This document shows positions 15,382 through 23,136 of a stretch of 41,188 nt of DNA, piece by piece. Below the pieces are notes generated by a model. That model did no database searches. It was not told where the DNA came from and was given only the letters and a program-made list of their open reading frames with translations. Made by a program: the position numbers and the translations under genes. Origin of the DNA: Methanoregulaceae archaeon UXB-2016 (GTDB taxonomy: Archaea > Halobacteriota > Methanomicrobia > Methanomicrobiales > Methanospirillaceae); the NCBI GenBank assembly GCA_004332335.1, contig SISS01000043.1:1-41188 (forward strand), in the 5' to 3' direction. Every line of letters begins with the position of its first letter. The first letter of the stretch is position 1.

Positions 15382-17337
15382 CTAGAGCTGCTCGAAGAGC
15401 CTCACGATATCCGCGAAGTCGACCCGGTCGTTCGCGTTGAAATCGAAGGCGGCGACCGGCTCGTTGGTGGTGACCCAGGCGAGCTGGTTGAAGAGGAGGA
15501 CCACGTCGGCGAAATCCTGCCGTCCGTTGCCGTTCACGTCCTCGAACCGCCCGTCGCCGTCCAGATCCCGCGGGTCCGCCCCGGCGCCGGGGAAGCGGGC
15601 GATACCCGGAGAAAGGAGTTTCTGCATCGCAGTCGCGTTCAGGAGGCCCGCGCCAAAGGTACCGTCGTGCCCGGCGGCACCCAGGTCATCGGCTGATGAA
15701 AGGAGGGCACTCCGGACCTCCGCCGCGGACGCGGCCGGCCGGCCAGACCAGACGAGTGCGGCGATCCCGGCCGCATGGGGCGCGGCCGCACTTGTGCCCC
15801 AGAAGACGCTGGGGAAGGAGCCGGCCCCGGTCACCCGGACGCCATCGAGACCGGAACACTCGGGCTTCTGGCGGACCTCGAAGCCGGGGGAGATGATCGT
15901 CACCGGCCCCCGCGACGAGTAGTATTCGATACCTGAAGCGGTCGGACTGCCCGCGTCGATCGCAGCGACGGCGATCGCCCCGTTCGCTGCTGGGTGGCCG
16001 TAGATGGAGTCGGCCATGACCGCGTTCGTCGAAGAGAACGTCGCGCCCTGCGAGGGGTAGACGAAGAGCTCGAGGGTTCGGGCCGGCGCCGACGACGGTT
16101 TGCGGACATCGATCTCGGCATTCACCGTCGCGCTGCCTTCATTGATCCAGGTCAGGGTTTCAATCGGGTCGCTCTTGCCGTTCTGGACCAGCGAGCCGGT
16201 CGCGAGCGGAGACGAGAGGTCGGCCGTATCATAGAGCGAGAGGTCGTAGTTCGAGGATGCCGCGCCGAACGGCTCGGACCACTGGAGCACCACGTCGACC
16301 ATGCGGTCGGGGGGGATCGTGACATAGAGACGCTTGCGGTTCGGGTTCGTCCCGCCAGAGAAGTCGTGCCAGTTCGCGCCGTCGTCTCTGAAGAGTCCCT
16401 GGTAGTGAAGGTCCGCATCGTTGCCGGCCGCCGAGACAAAGAGAACGCCCCGGTCCCGGACCAGGTCCCGGACGTGCGCCGCGACGACGCCGTCCTCGAA
16501 GAACGGTTCTTCAAGCCACCCGATATCGTCGACGATGACATTGCAGCCCGCGTCGGCGAGAGCGTCCATGGCCTCGTTGAACTCGATGGTGCTCCAGCCG
16601 CAGTCATGGAACGCGAGGCTCGCGTTCGGAGCCAGGTCGTGGATGATCTCCAGCATGGCCGTCCCCTCGTCCCCGCCGATCTTATTCCGCAGCACCTGTA
16701 CCCCGGCAGGCAGGTCTCCGGACGAACGTGCGGACTGCCACGAATCGACCCCGTCCGAGATCACGCCGACCTTGATACCCGTCCCCGAGAGCCCGGTCGC
16801 CTGTCGGAGCTGGGCCGCATGCAGCGCGGTATCGCCTGCAGTCGTGACCGAGCCCGTGCGGACCCGCGGACGGTGAACCGGACGGATCTCCCGGACCGAG
16901 GACACCTGCGCGAGTGCGAGGAGGCGGTTCGGGGCGACCCAGGCCGCAACCAGCCCGTAGTCCTGATCCTCGCCCATGAGCCCGTGAACGAAGGGCTGGA
17001 GCGGCCCTGCACCGGTCCCGGGGTCTGTCCGGATATAAACCCCGACAAGATCGGTCGAGGGTGTCCCGAGACCCCGATAGCGCTGGCCGCCCCTGGCATA
17101 ATGGCCGCTCTTTGCGAGGGCGGCCACCGTGCCGGCCCTCGACTGATTGGGGAGGAGGAAACGGTCGTCGACAAGGGCAAGCAGATCGTTCGAGATCTTC
17201 TCATGTCCGGCCGGCAGATCCAGCACGGGCCGGGCGTAGGGGATCGGGCGGTCGACGGGAGCTCCGAAGACGGGTGCGGCAAGAAGGGCGAGCAGAACCA
17301 GGAGAAGGACGGCGCAGGGTCGACACCGGCGGAGCAT
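15382..17337 (-). CDS. Secreted subtilase-like peptidase with C-terminal dockerin-like module
   Basis: A 651-residue secreted protein. Signal peptide 1-25; propeptide-like region to about 165; S8/subtilisin-like domain about 185-575; dockerin-like module 589-651. Catalytic Asp is in VGVISDGVD (Asp195). The nucleophile is in WGTSAAAPHAAG (Ser516). The place of the catalytic His (HGTxVA) reads GGDEGTAM, with Glu224 instead. VIVDDIGW (about 268-274) and VSAAGN support the fold. The module contains two Ca-loop helices (DLDGDGRFEDVNGNGRQDFA and FDFNANDRVDFADI). The start is the ATG at 17335-17337, with a GGAGGG ribosome site one base beyond the upstream gene's stop. The longer open frame to 17520 lies inside that gene. 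Confidence 0.85.
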   Translation of the reverse strand: MLRRCRPCAVLLLVLLALLAAPVFGAPVDRPIPYARPVLDLPAGHEKISNDLLALVDDRFLLPNQSRAGTVAALAKSGHYARGGQRYRGLGTPSTDLVGVYIRTDPGTGAGPLQPFVHGLMGEDQDYGLVAAWVAPNRLLALAQVSSVREIRPVHRPRVRTGSVTTAGDTALHAAQLRQATGLSGTGIKVGVISDGVDSWQSARSSGDLPAGVQVLRNKIGGDEGTAMLEIIHDLAPNASLAFHDCGWSTIEFNEAMDALADAGCNVIVDDIGWLEEPFFEDGVVAAHVRDLVRDRGVLFVSAAGNDADLHYQGLFRDDGANWHDFSGGTNPNRKRLYVTIPPDRMVDVVLQWSEPFGAASSNYDLSLYDTADLSSPLATGSLVQNGKSDPIETLTWINEGSATVNAEIDVRKPSSAPARTLELFVYPSQGATFSSTNAVMADSIYGHPAANGAIAVAAIDAGSPTASGIEYYSSRGPVTIISPGFEVRQKPECSGLDGVRVTGAGSFPSVFWGTSAAAPHAAGIAALVWSGRPAASAAEVRSALLSSADDLGAAGHDGTFGAGLLNATAMQKLLSPGIARFPGAGADPRDLDGDGRFEDVNGNGRQDFADVVLLFNQLAWVTTNEPVAAFDFNANDRVDFADIVRLFEQL

Positions 17338-17338
17338 A

Positions 17339-18553
17339 TTAAAGCCCTCCGAAGAGCGCGACAATGTCGGCAAAGTCAAAACGGCGGTTGTGATTGAAGT
17401 CATAGAACGACTCCCAGCCTGACCGGGCGACCAGGTCGGCGTGGTTGAAGAGGAGGACGACATCGGCAAAGTCGAGCCGACCGTTTCCGTTGACGTCCTC
17501 GTAGAGGCCGTCGCGGTCACGGTCGCAGGGAGAAGAATAACCCGGGAACGGACCGGGGGCGGCGGAGCGAGCCTCGCCCGAATCCGGGTCGACCATCAGG
17601 GACGAGACGTCGACCGCCTCGAAGGCCGAGCCCGGCACGCGCTGGAGCTCGCGAAGGCGGTCGTTGTCCCAGCGCGGGTCGGGGGCCCCCGAGAGAAACC
17701 AGGGGGATCCATTGTCGGCAAGGACCATCCCGTAGGTCTTGAGCGCCTGCAGGATCGTTCGGCACTCGGGCGAGAAACCGGAGAGGTCGTAGTCGGCCTT
17801 CAGCCGGAATCGCTGGCCCATGGCGGGATACCGGCTCGCAGTGAGGGACGAGGCGAAATGGCGCGCCGGCCAGACGAAGGCCCGCCGAGTCTCGGGAGCC
17901 GTGAACCGGAGCGCATGCGCGATCTCGCCCGAGGCGACCTCCTCGTAGCGCACGAGCCCGGGAAGGATTGGAAGGCCGGCCGCATCGGCCGAGGTCCAGG
18001 ACGACGACCGGAGCGCGTTCGACCCGAGGTTGAAGACTGCTCCCGAGCCGGCGTGCCAGTGGCCGTCGGCCTGCTGCTCGGCGGCGTAGACCTCGTAGAG
18101 AAGGGCGTGGTCGCGGTCGATTACAAGGATATGATGGTCGCTCCCCCATTCGCGCGGGGCATCGAGAGGGATCGGATATGGGCCGGGATCGCTCTCGTCG
18201 GCATATTCGAACTCGATCGGGACCTTGGGCTGCCCCCCGGGCACGGTCGTGAACGGGATCCCGATGGGCCCTCCGTCCCAGGTGCCCGAACCGAAGTCGG
18301 CGCGCAGGGTCTTTGCGGCGCCGATGGTCGCAGTATACGAGGCCGAGTCGATCGCGAGAGGAAGGTGGTCGATCGGCTTGTTCCAGATGCTGGAATCGGG
18401 AAAGAGACTCACACCATCGATCGTCGGCGCCGCCGAGACGGGCGTCAGGACAGCGACCAGGAGCAGGAGGAAGAGGGGCGCACAGCAAGCTCCTGGCCCG
18501 AAGAGACCGCCCGGGGTGACCCTCTCTCTCAGGGCGGGGACCAGAGTTGCCAT
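17339..18553 (-). CDS. Secreted protein of unknown function with C-terminal dockerin-like module
   Basis: A 404-residue exported protein (hydrophobic signal about residues 22-41). The core (about 45-330) resembles a family of secreted bacterial proteins of unknown function, with GTWDGGPIGIPF, YADESDPGPYPIP, DHHILVIDRD, HAGSGAVFNL and NGSPWFLSGAPDPRW. The last 64 residues are a dockerin-like pair of Ca-binding helices (DRDRDGLYEDVNGNGRLDFA, YDFNHNRRFDFADI), very close to those of the next gene. I chose the ATG at 18551-18553 because a TATA-like CTTATACTC lies about 25 bases upstream, which suggests a leaderless message. The earlier in-frame start would include that TATA. It forms a two-gene unit with the subtilase-like gene. 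Confidence 0.75.
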   Translation of the reverse strand: MATLVPALRERVTPGGLFGPGACCAPLFLLLLVAVLTPVSAAPTIDGVSLFPDSSIWNKPIDHLPLAIDSASYTATIGAAKTLRADFGSGTWDGGPIGIPFTTVPGGQPKVPIEFEYADESDPGPYPIPLDAPREWGSDHHILVIDRDHALLYEVYAAEQQADGHWHAGSGAVFNLGSNALRSSSWTSADAAGLPILPGLVRYEEVASGEIAHALRFTAPETRRAFVWPARHFASSLTASRYPAMGQRFRLKADYDLSGFSPECRTILQALKTYGMVLADNGSPWFLSGAPDPRWDNDRLRELQRVPGSAFEAVDVSSLMVDPDSGEARSAAPGPFPGYSSPCDRDRDGLYEDVNGNGRLDFADVVLLFNHADLVARSGWESFYDFNHNRRFDFADIVALFGGL

Positions 18554-18597
18554 GAGTGAGAGTTTGTCCGGATGAGTATAAGCGATTTTAGCTCGTG

Positions 18598-19032
18598 TCA
18601 ATGCAGCGCGATGCCGCTCCGTTTGAGCAGGTAATATCCGGCCGAGAGCGAGAGCACGACGATGCCGAGCCCGATCACCTGGAGGTCTCCGGCAGTATCG
18701 AGTTCAACCAGGATCACCTTGCGCGCGATCGCCGTGATCGCGATCACGATGATCAGCTCGAAATGGATCACATTGTCCTTGAGGTAGGCCTTGATCGACT
18801 CCAGGAACTCGATCCCGATCAGCACGAGCAGGAACATTCCGAAGAGGTCGAGAATCTCGTGGCTCTCAAGCAGATAGATCGGCGGAGAGAGGAGCCGGTC
18901 GACCGTGACAAAGACGAGCGAGACGAGCGAGAACGCGATCACGACCAGAAGAAGTGCTAGCAGGATCGCATAGACGGCTCGCTCAAACCGGTTGACGTAC
19001 TCCAGCATCCGATCCGATCCATCGGCGGCCAT
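18598..19032 (-). CDS. PsiE-like membrane protein
   Basis: A 144-residue protein with four hydrophobic helices (about 16-44, 60-80, 89-110, 117-137) and the PsiE-family pattern, including HEILDLFGMFLLVLIGIEFLESIKAYL and ELIIVIAITAIARKVIL. PsiE is a phosphate-starvation-inducible protein in E. coli; its molecular function is unknown. The ATG at 19030-19032 is favoured because TTTATAGG (minus, 19059-19066) lies about 28 bases upstream, implying an almost leaderless transcript. A TTG two codons earlier is possible. No phosphate genes are nearby. Confidence 0.8.
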   Translation of the reverse strand: MAADGSDRMLEYVNRFERAVYAILLALLLVVIAFSLVSLVFVTVDRLLSPPIYLLESHEILDLFGMFLLVLIGIEFLESIKAYLKDNVIHFELIIVIAITAIARKVILVELDTAGDLQVIGLGIVVLSLSAGYYLLKRSGIALH

Positions 19033-19055
19033 ATGCAAAAAGCATGCGGGATCCC

Positions 19056-19070
19056 GAACCTATAAACCGG
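19056..19070. promoter_or_regulatory. Shared TATA region for psiE-like gene and YgjP-type metallopeptidase gene
   Basis: The 58-base divergent spacer contains one AT-rich core, CCTATAAACC (plus) / GGTTTATAGG (minus). It sits about 25-30 bases upstream of both start codons (19032 minus, 19091 plus). Both genes would then have leaderless or nearly leaderless messages from overlapping TATA elements. No other TATA candidate is visible in the spacer. Confidence 0.5.
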
Positions 19071-19090
19071 GTCGGGCCGAGCTCATCGGA

Positions 19091-19810
19091 ATGACTCTCA
19101 GCCGGGATGGCGGAGTGAGCCTCCCAGAACTCGGGTCCTGCACGATCCGGTTCAGCAGTCGTCGTCGGTACCCTGCCGTGGTCATCCACCCCGATCTCCG
19201 CGTGGAGGTGGTCGTCCCCCCCGGGACTCCGGTGACGGCGATCGAGGACCTCTACCGCCGGAAGTCCCCCTGGATCGCCCGGACCCTCGCCCGCTTCCGC
19301 GAGCGGCCGTGCCAGCCCCCTGAGCGGAGTTATCTCTCCGGAGAACGGTTCTTTCTTGCCGGGGAGGAGCGGGTACTGGTCGTCGAGGAGGGGATGGAGC
19401 GGACCGTCTTCGCGGATGCCGGAGTCCTGCACGTGGTCCTGCCGGCCGGGGCTTCACCGGGAGAGGTCCACGAGAGCGTGATCGAGTTCTACCGGGATAC
19501 GGCCGTGGAGGTGCTCGGACGGCTCGTCGAGGTGCATGCAGCCCGGATCGGGGTTCCCTGCCCCCCGTTCCGCGTCAAACTCCTCCGCCGCCGCTGGGGG
19601 AGCTGCAGCCGGGCCGGTCGGCTGAACTTCAACCTCCGGTTGGCCATGGCCCCTCCGGCCGCGACCGAGTACATCGTGGTGCACGAGCTCTGCCATCTCC
19701 TGCACCTCGACCACTCGCCGGCCTTCTGGCGCGCGGTCGCCCGTTACCTCCCGGATTACCAGGCTCCCAGACGGACACTTCGGGAGACCGGCTGGCAATA
19801 CACGCTCTGA
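19091..19810 (+). CDS. YgjP/SprT-like M48-type metallopeptidase (DUF45)
   Basis: A 239-residue soluble protein. The zinc site is HELCHLLHLDHSPAFW (HExxH plus the downstream HxxxFW histidine), and it is preceded by RRRWGSCSRAGRLNFN, both diagnostic of the YgjP/WLM-like metallopeptidase family. The N-terminal half is a beta-rich domain (RRRYPAVVIHPDLRVEVVVPPG). I started it at the ATG at 19091 (MTLSRDGGVSLPELG). The open frame extends upstream to 18992, but that part overlaps psiE and its promoter. Biological substrates of this family are poorly known. Confidence 0.85.
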   Translation: MTLSRDGGVSLPELGSCTIRFSSRRRYPAVVIHPDLRVEVVVPPGTPVTAIEDLYRRKSPWIARTLARFRERPCQPPERSYLSGERFFLAGEERVLVVEEGMERTVFADAGVLHVVLPAGASPGEVHESVIEFYRDTAVEVLGRLVEVHAARIGVPCPPFRVKLLRRRWGSCSRAGRLNFNLRLAMAPPAATEYIVVHELCHLLHLDHSPAFWRAVARYLPDYQAPRRTLRETGWQYTL

Positions 19811-19940
19811 CGAGGGGCGCTGAGCCCGCGGAACATACGCAAGTTGGCCGGCGATCCCTCCGGGAAGACGGGACGGATCCGCTCTGAGCAACATCTGATC
19901 TTTTTATAATCCTGAATCATCAAACAGGTACGAGAGATTC

Positions 19941-21938
19941 ATGGTGCGCACACTATCTCCATTGCGGCCGAATTCACGGTCTGTACCGGCCGCCTGGAGC
20001 ACCCGCACTGTCTGCTGGGTCCTGCTGGCGATCCTCATCGCCTGCACCGGCACCGTCTCCGGGCTCGACCCGGCCGGCCCCGGTGGAGAGACAGGAACGC
20101 AGACGACAGTACCAACCCCGGACATCCCCACACAGACGCCGGATATTCCCACGCCGACCACGGTCATCACCACCGTTCCGACGACCACACCCCCGACCAC
20201 GGTCATCACCACCGTTCCGACGACCACACCCCCGACCACGGTCATCACCACCGTTCCGACGACCACACCCCCGACCACAGTCATCACCACCGTTCCGACG
20301 ACGGTGCCCACAACGGTCCCGACCACGGTCTCGACGACCGTTCCGCTCTCGCTGCCGCCCGTGCTCTCCCTGGCCCCGCCCGAGACGAGCGGCTATAGCG
20401 TACGGATCGGTGGAGGGGCAGCCTCCGGGGCCCCAGGTCAGTCCATCACCGAGATCACGTGGGACTGGGGCGACGGGGTTCGCGAGAGCCACGCGTTCCC
20501 GCACACCCACAACTACTCCGGGATCGGCACGTACACGGTCACGGTGAGGGCGGCCCAGAGCGACGGCCGCTCGACCGAGAAGGTCACCGTCGTGTACGTC
20601 AGCGGCCCGACGGAGGCGACGACCGTACCCACGACGAGCCGGGCCACCACCGCCCCGACGACCGCGCCCACCACCGCCCCGACGACCGCACCCACGACAA
20701 GCCCGGCGACTCCGCCCGTCATCGCCCTGAACCAGCCCGCGGTCGAGAACCAGACGGTTGTGATCGGCGGCTCGGTCCTGGCGGGCGGCCCGGCGGTCGG
20801 CGTGGATGCAATCGAATGGGACTGGGGAGACGAGACCCGGATACGGTCGAACGAGATCCCCGCGACCCACACCTACGCGGCGGCCGGCAGTTACACGATC
20901 ACGATCACCGCATTCCAGAGTGACGGCCAGACAGCCACCACCTCCTTCGAGGTCAGCGTCATCCAGGTCCCCGGGACGTACGTGACGACCGGGACGCCGA
21001 TGCCGAACGGGAGCGGGTTTCCGATGATCCCGTCAGTTCACCTCTTCGGGATCAACATCTTCCCTCTCATCCTGATCCTGATGGTCGGGCTGTTTGTGGG
21101 AGGGCTGCTCTATATGAAGAACCGGCAGAGCGAGGCCCCGGCGATCCCGACCACGGACGCGATCGAGCAGGCTGCAGCCTCGTACCAGGAGGCGAAGGAA
21201 CAGGGAGACCTGTCCACTGCCAAGCGGTATGCCCTGGACGCGGCCCGGCTCCTGGTCATCCAGGCCGAGGCCGTGCCCAAGTACCGGGACGCATACCTGG
21301 AGAAGGCCGAGATCTGGAAGGAGATCGCCCGGTCGATCGGCGATCAGCCGCTCCAGGGCGGAGCCGAGCTCGTCGATGCCCCGATCCCGATCCCTGTGCC
21401 GGTCAAGGTTGCGGACGACGGTGGGGAGCACGAGGTCGGTGAGACCCCACACGACGGAGGCGGCGACCTGCTGACGGGGACCGATGTAGAGCCCGCGGTC
21501 TTCGACGCCGTCCTCCGGGTCGCGCTCGAGATCGCCCGCGAGGGGCGTGAGGGCAAGCCCGTCGGGACGGCGTTCCTCGTGGGCGACGTTGACGGGGTCC
21601 TCGCATACTCGACCCAGTTCATACTGAACCCCTTCAAGGGGCATACGATCGAGGAGCGGCGGATCACGAACAACGAGCTGGCCGAGAACATCAAGGAGTT
21701 CGCACAGCTCGACGGCGCGTTCGTGATCGGCGGCGACGGACTGGTCGAGGCGGCAGGACGGTACATCACGGTCGACACGAGCGCGGTCCAGATCCCGCCG
21801 GGGCTCGGATCGCGACATGCCTCGGTCGCCGGGATCACACTCGTGACCAGGGCGATCGGGATCGTGGTCTCCCAGTCGGGTGGCCTGATCAAGATCTTCA
21901 GAGACGGCGAGATCGTGCGCACGGTCTCCCCCTGGTAA
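19941..21938 (+). CDS. Receptor-like diadenylate cyclase: two PKD domains, membrane helix, DisA_N/DAC domain
   Basis: A 665-residue protein. Signal sequence about 22-41, Thr/Pro-rich stalk with 13-residue repeats (about 71-135), PKD domain 1 (141-220, EITWDWGDG and HTHNYSGIGTYTVTV), second Thr/Ala/Pro stalk (223-258), PKD domain 2 (259-341, IEWDWGDE), one transmembrane helix (370-391), a helical segment (402-468) and a C-terminal diadenylate cyclase domain (517-665). The last shows GTAFLVGD, ILNPFKGHTIEERRI, the DGA motif (591-593), GLGSRHASVAGIT (621-633, the place of the RHR motif) and AIGIVVSQSGG. The domain resembles archaeal DacZ and should make c-di-AMP in the cytoplasm. TATA TTTTTATAATC lies at about 19900-19910. 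Confidence 0.87.
   Translation: MVRTLSPLRPNSRSVPAAWSTRTVCWVLLAILIACTGTVSGLDPAGPGGETGTQTTVPTPDIPTQTPDIPTPTTVITTVPTTTPPTTVITTVPTTTPPTTVITTVPTTTPPTTVITTVPTTVPTTVPTTVSTTVPLSLPPVLSLAPPETSGYSVRIGGGAASGAPGQSITEITWDWGDGVRESHAFPHTHNYSGIGTYTVTVRAAQSDGRSTEKVTVVYVSGPTEATTVPTTSRATTAPTTAPTTAPTTAPTTSPATPPVIALNQPAVENQTVVIGGSVLAGGPAVGVDAIEWDWGDETRIRSNEIPATHTYAAAGSYTITITAFQSDGQTATTSFEVSVIQVPGTYVTTGTPMPNGSGFPMIPSVHLFGINIFPLILILMVGLFVGGLLYMKNRQSEAPAIPTTDAIEQAAASYQEAKEQGDLSTAKRYALDAARLLVIQAEAVPKYRDAYLEKAEIWKEIARSIGDQPLQGGAELVDAPIPIPVPVKVADDGGEHEVGETPHDGGGDLLTGTDVEPAVFDAVLRVALEIAREGREGKPVGTAFLVGDVDGVLAYSTQFILNPFKGHTIEERRITNNELAENIKEFAQLDGAFVIGGDGLVEAAGRYITVDTSAVQIPPGLGSRHASVAGITLVTRAIGIVVSQSGGLIKIFRDGEIVRTVSPW
20151..20303 (+). 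repeat. Tandem 39-bp coding repeat (Thr/Pro stalk)
   Basis: Four nearly identical 39-base units code for the 13-residue repeat TPPTTVITTVPTT in the extracellular stalk of the diadenylate cyclase protein (the first unit lacks one residue). A shorter TTAPTTAP-type array lies at about 20646-20699. Both keep the reading frame and probably make an extended, glycosylatable spacer. Confidence 0.8.
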
Positions 21939-21981
21939 ACTCTTTTTAAAAAGGGCGAAGCGCCTCATAGGGAGGCGCAGA
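21939..21981. terminator. Terminator between convergent genes
   Basis: Between the diadenylate cyclase stop and the fprA stop on the opposite strand there is T5 (21943-21947, followed by A5). A hairpin GCGCCTC-N5-GAGGCGC follows at 21960-21978. The T-run serves the plus strand, and the A-run (T5 on minus) could serve fprA. Confidence 0.5.
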
Positions 21982-23050
21982 TCAGCGGGCCCGGAGCTCG
22001 CGCCCGAGAGCGCGACCTCGCTCGACGCACCGGGCGAGCTCCTCCCCTGTCGGCCGGAACGTGACCTCGATCCCGTCGTCGACGACCTCGATCCCGGCTC
22101 GGCGCATCCAGTCCGAGACCTCCTCGACGGCCCCGCCGCGCCCGCCGTGCGACCCGAATGCGAACCCGAATTTCTTCTGCCCGAGCCGGCCTGGCTGCAG
22201 GCCGTTGAGGTACGCCAGGAAGTCGGCGACGGTTGGGTAGAGGGTATCGGCGAGCGTGGGCGAGCCGTGCATTGTGTCGTAGACGATCGTCACCTTGTCC
22301 TTCGCGATCCCACGTGACCAGTTCGCATAGGCCTCGACGATACCGGCCGCGTTCGCACGCCAGACGACCCCATGGCTCGGGGCGATGGTCCGGATCTCGA
22401 GGCCGAGGGCGCCGACCTGGCTCGAGTTTCGTCAGGACCTTCGGAGCGAGCGGCACGAGGAGATTACCGAAGAACTTCTGCGCATGCCTCATGGCCTCGT
22501 CCAGACCGAGCTCGTCGTCGAACCGGGCTGACGAGGCGATGTGCTGTGCGAACGCATCGTTCGAGAAGAGAAGTTGCTCCTCGACCAGGTAGGTGAACAT
22601 CGAGTCGGGCCAGTGGAGCATCGGGGCCTCTAGGAACGCGAGGGTCTTTCCGCCGCCGAGCGCGAGCGTATCGCCGGTCTTCGCGGTCACGAAGTTCCAG
22701 CCGCTGACGTCGTAGTGACGCGCGAGGCCAGCCTGCGCGACCGCGGTGCAGTAGATCGGGACGCCGGGGAGGCGGCGAACGAGGGCCGGCAGCCCGCCCG
22801 AGTGGTCCTTCTCGATATGGTTGAGGACGATGTAATCGATCTTCGCCGGGTCGATCACCGAGGCGATCCGGTCGAGCTGCTGGGACTCGAAACCGGGATA
22901 GGTCGAGTCGATCAGGGCAACCTTCTCCCCGACCACGAGGTAGGCGTTGTAGGTCGTCACGGACAGGGTGTACCCGTGGTAGTCGCGGATGTTCCAGTCG
23001 ATTGCGCCCACTCAGTGGACGCCTTCTTCGAGCGGTATGGCCTGTGTCAT
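21982..23050 (-). pseudogene. fprA: F420H2 oxidase / A-type flavoprotein FprA, disrupted by in-frame stop and frameshift
   Basis: Diiron flavoprotein that reduces O2 to water with F420H2. The natural start appears to be the ATG at 23048-23050 (MTQAIPLEEGVH). Codon 13, Trp in the family (HWVGAIDWN), is TGA (23012-23014). A GTG directly after it could restart translation. The metal-site motifs HIEKDH, LHWPDS and SNDAF follow intact. Near 22420 the frame shifts: after APKVLTKLE the family sequence continues (QVGALGLEIRTIAPSHG) in another frame, as if one base had been inserted. It then runs through the flavodoxin domain (TIVYDTMHGSPTLAD) to the stop at 21982. Without repair, the product lacks the FMN domain. 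Real pseudogene or sequence errors are both possible. Confidence 0.85.
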
Positions 23051-23136
23051 GAGCCCCCACTAAATTCGTTTTAATACGAACAATTAGTATGGAAACGAAC
23101 GTATAAGAGGGTTACGCCCAACCAGTATGTAGTATC
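23051..23136. promoter_or_regulatory. MsvR boxes and divergent promoters between fprA and msvR
   Basis: TTCGTT-TTAA-TACGAA (23065-23080) matches the published MsvR box TTCGTA-N4-TACGAA with one mismatch. TTAGTA-TGGA-AACGAA (23084-23099) is a second, weaker copy, 19 bases away centre to centre. A TATA for msvR, GTATAAGA (23100-23107), lies about 30 bases before its ATG. The minus-strand TATA candidate for fprA (TATTAAAAC, about 23067-23075) lies inside the first box, so MsvR binding should block both promoters, as described for Methanothermobacter MsvR. Confidence 0.75.

Noticed and set aside
23012-23014. TGA in fprA as a selenocysteine codon
   Set aside because: The family has Trp here, no selenocysteine chemistry is expected at that site, and the gene has a second lesion downstream.
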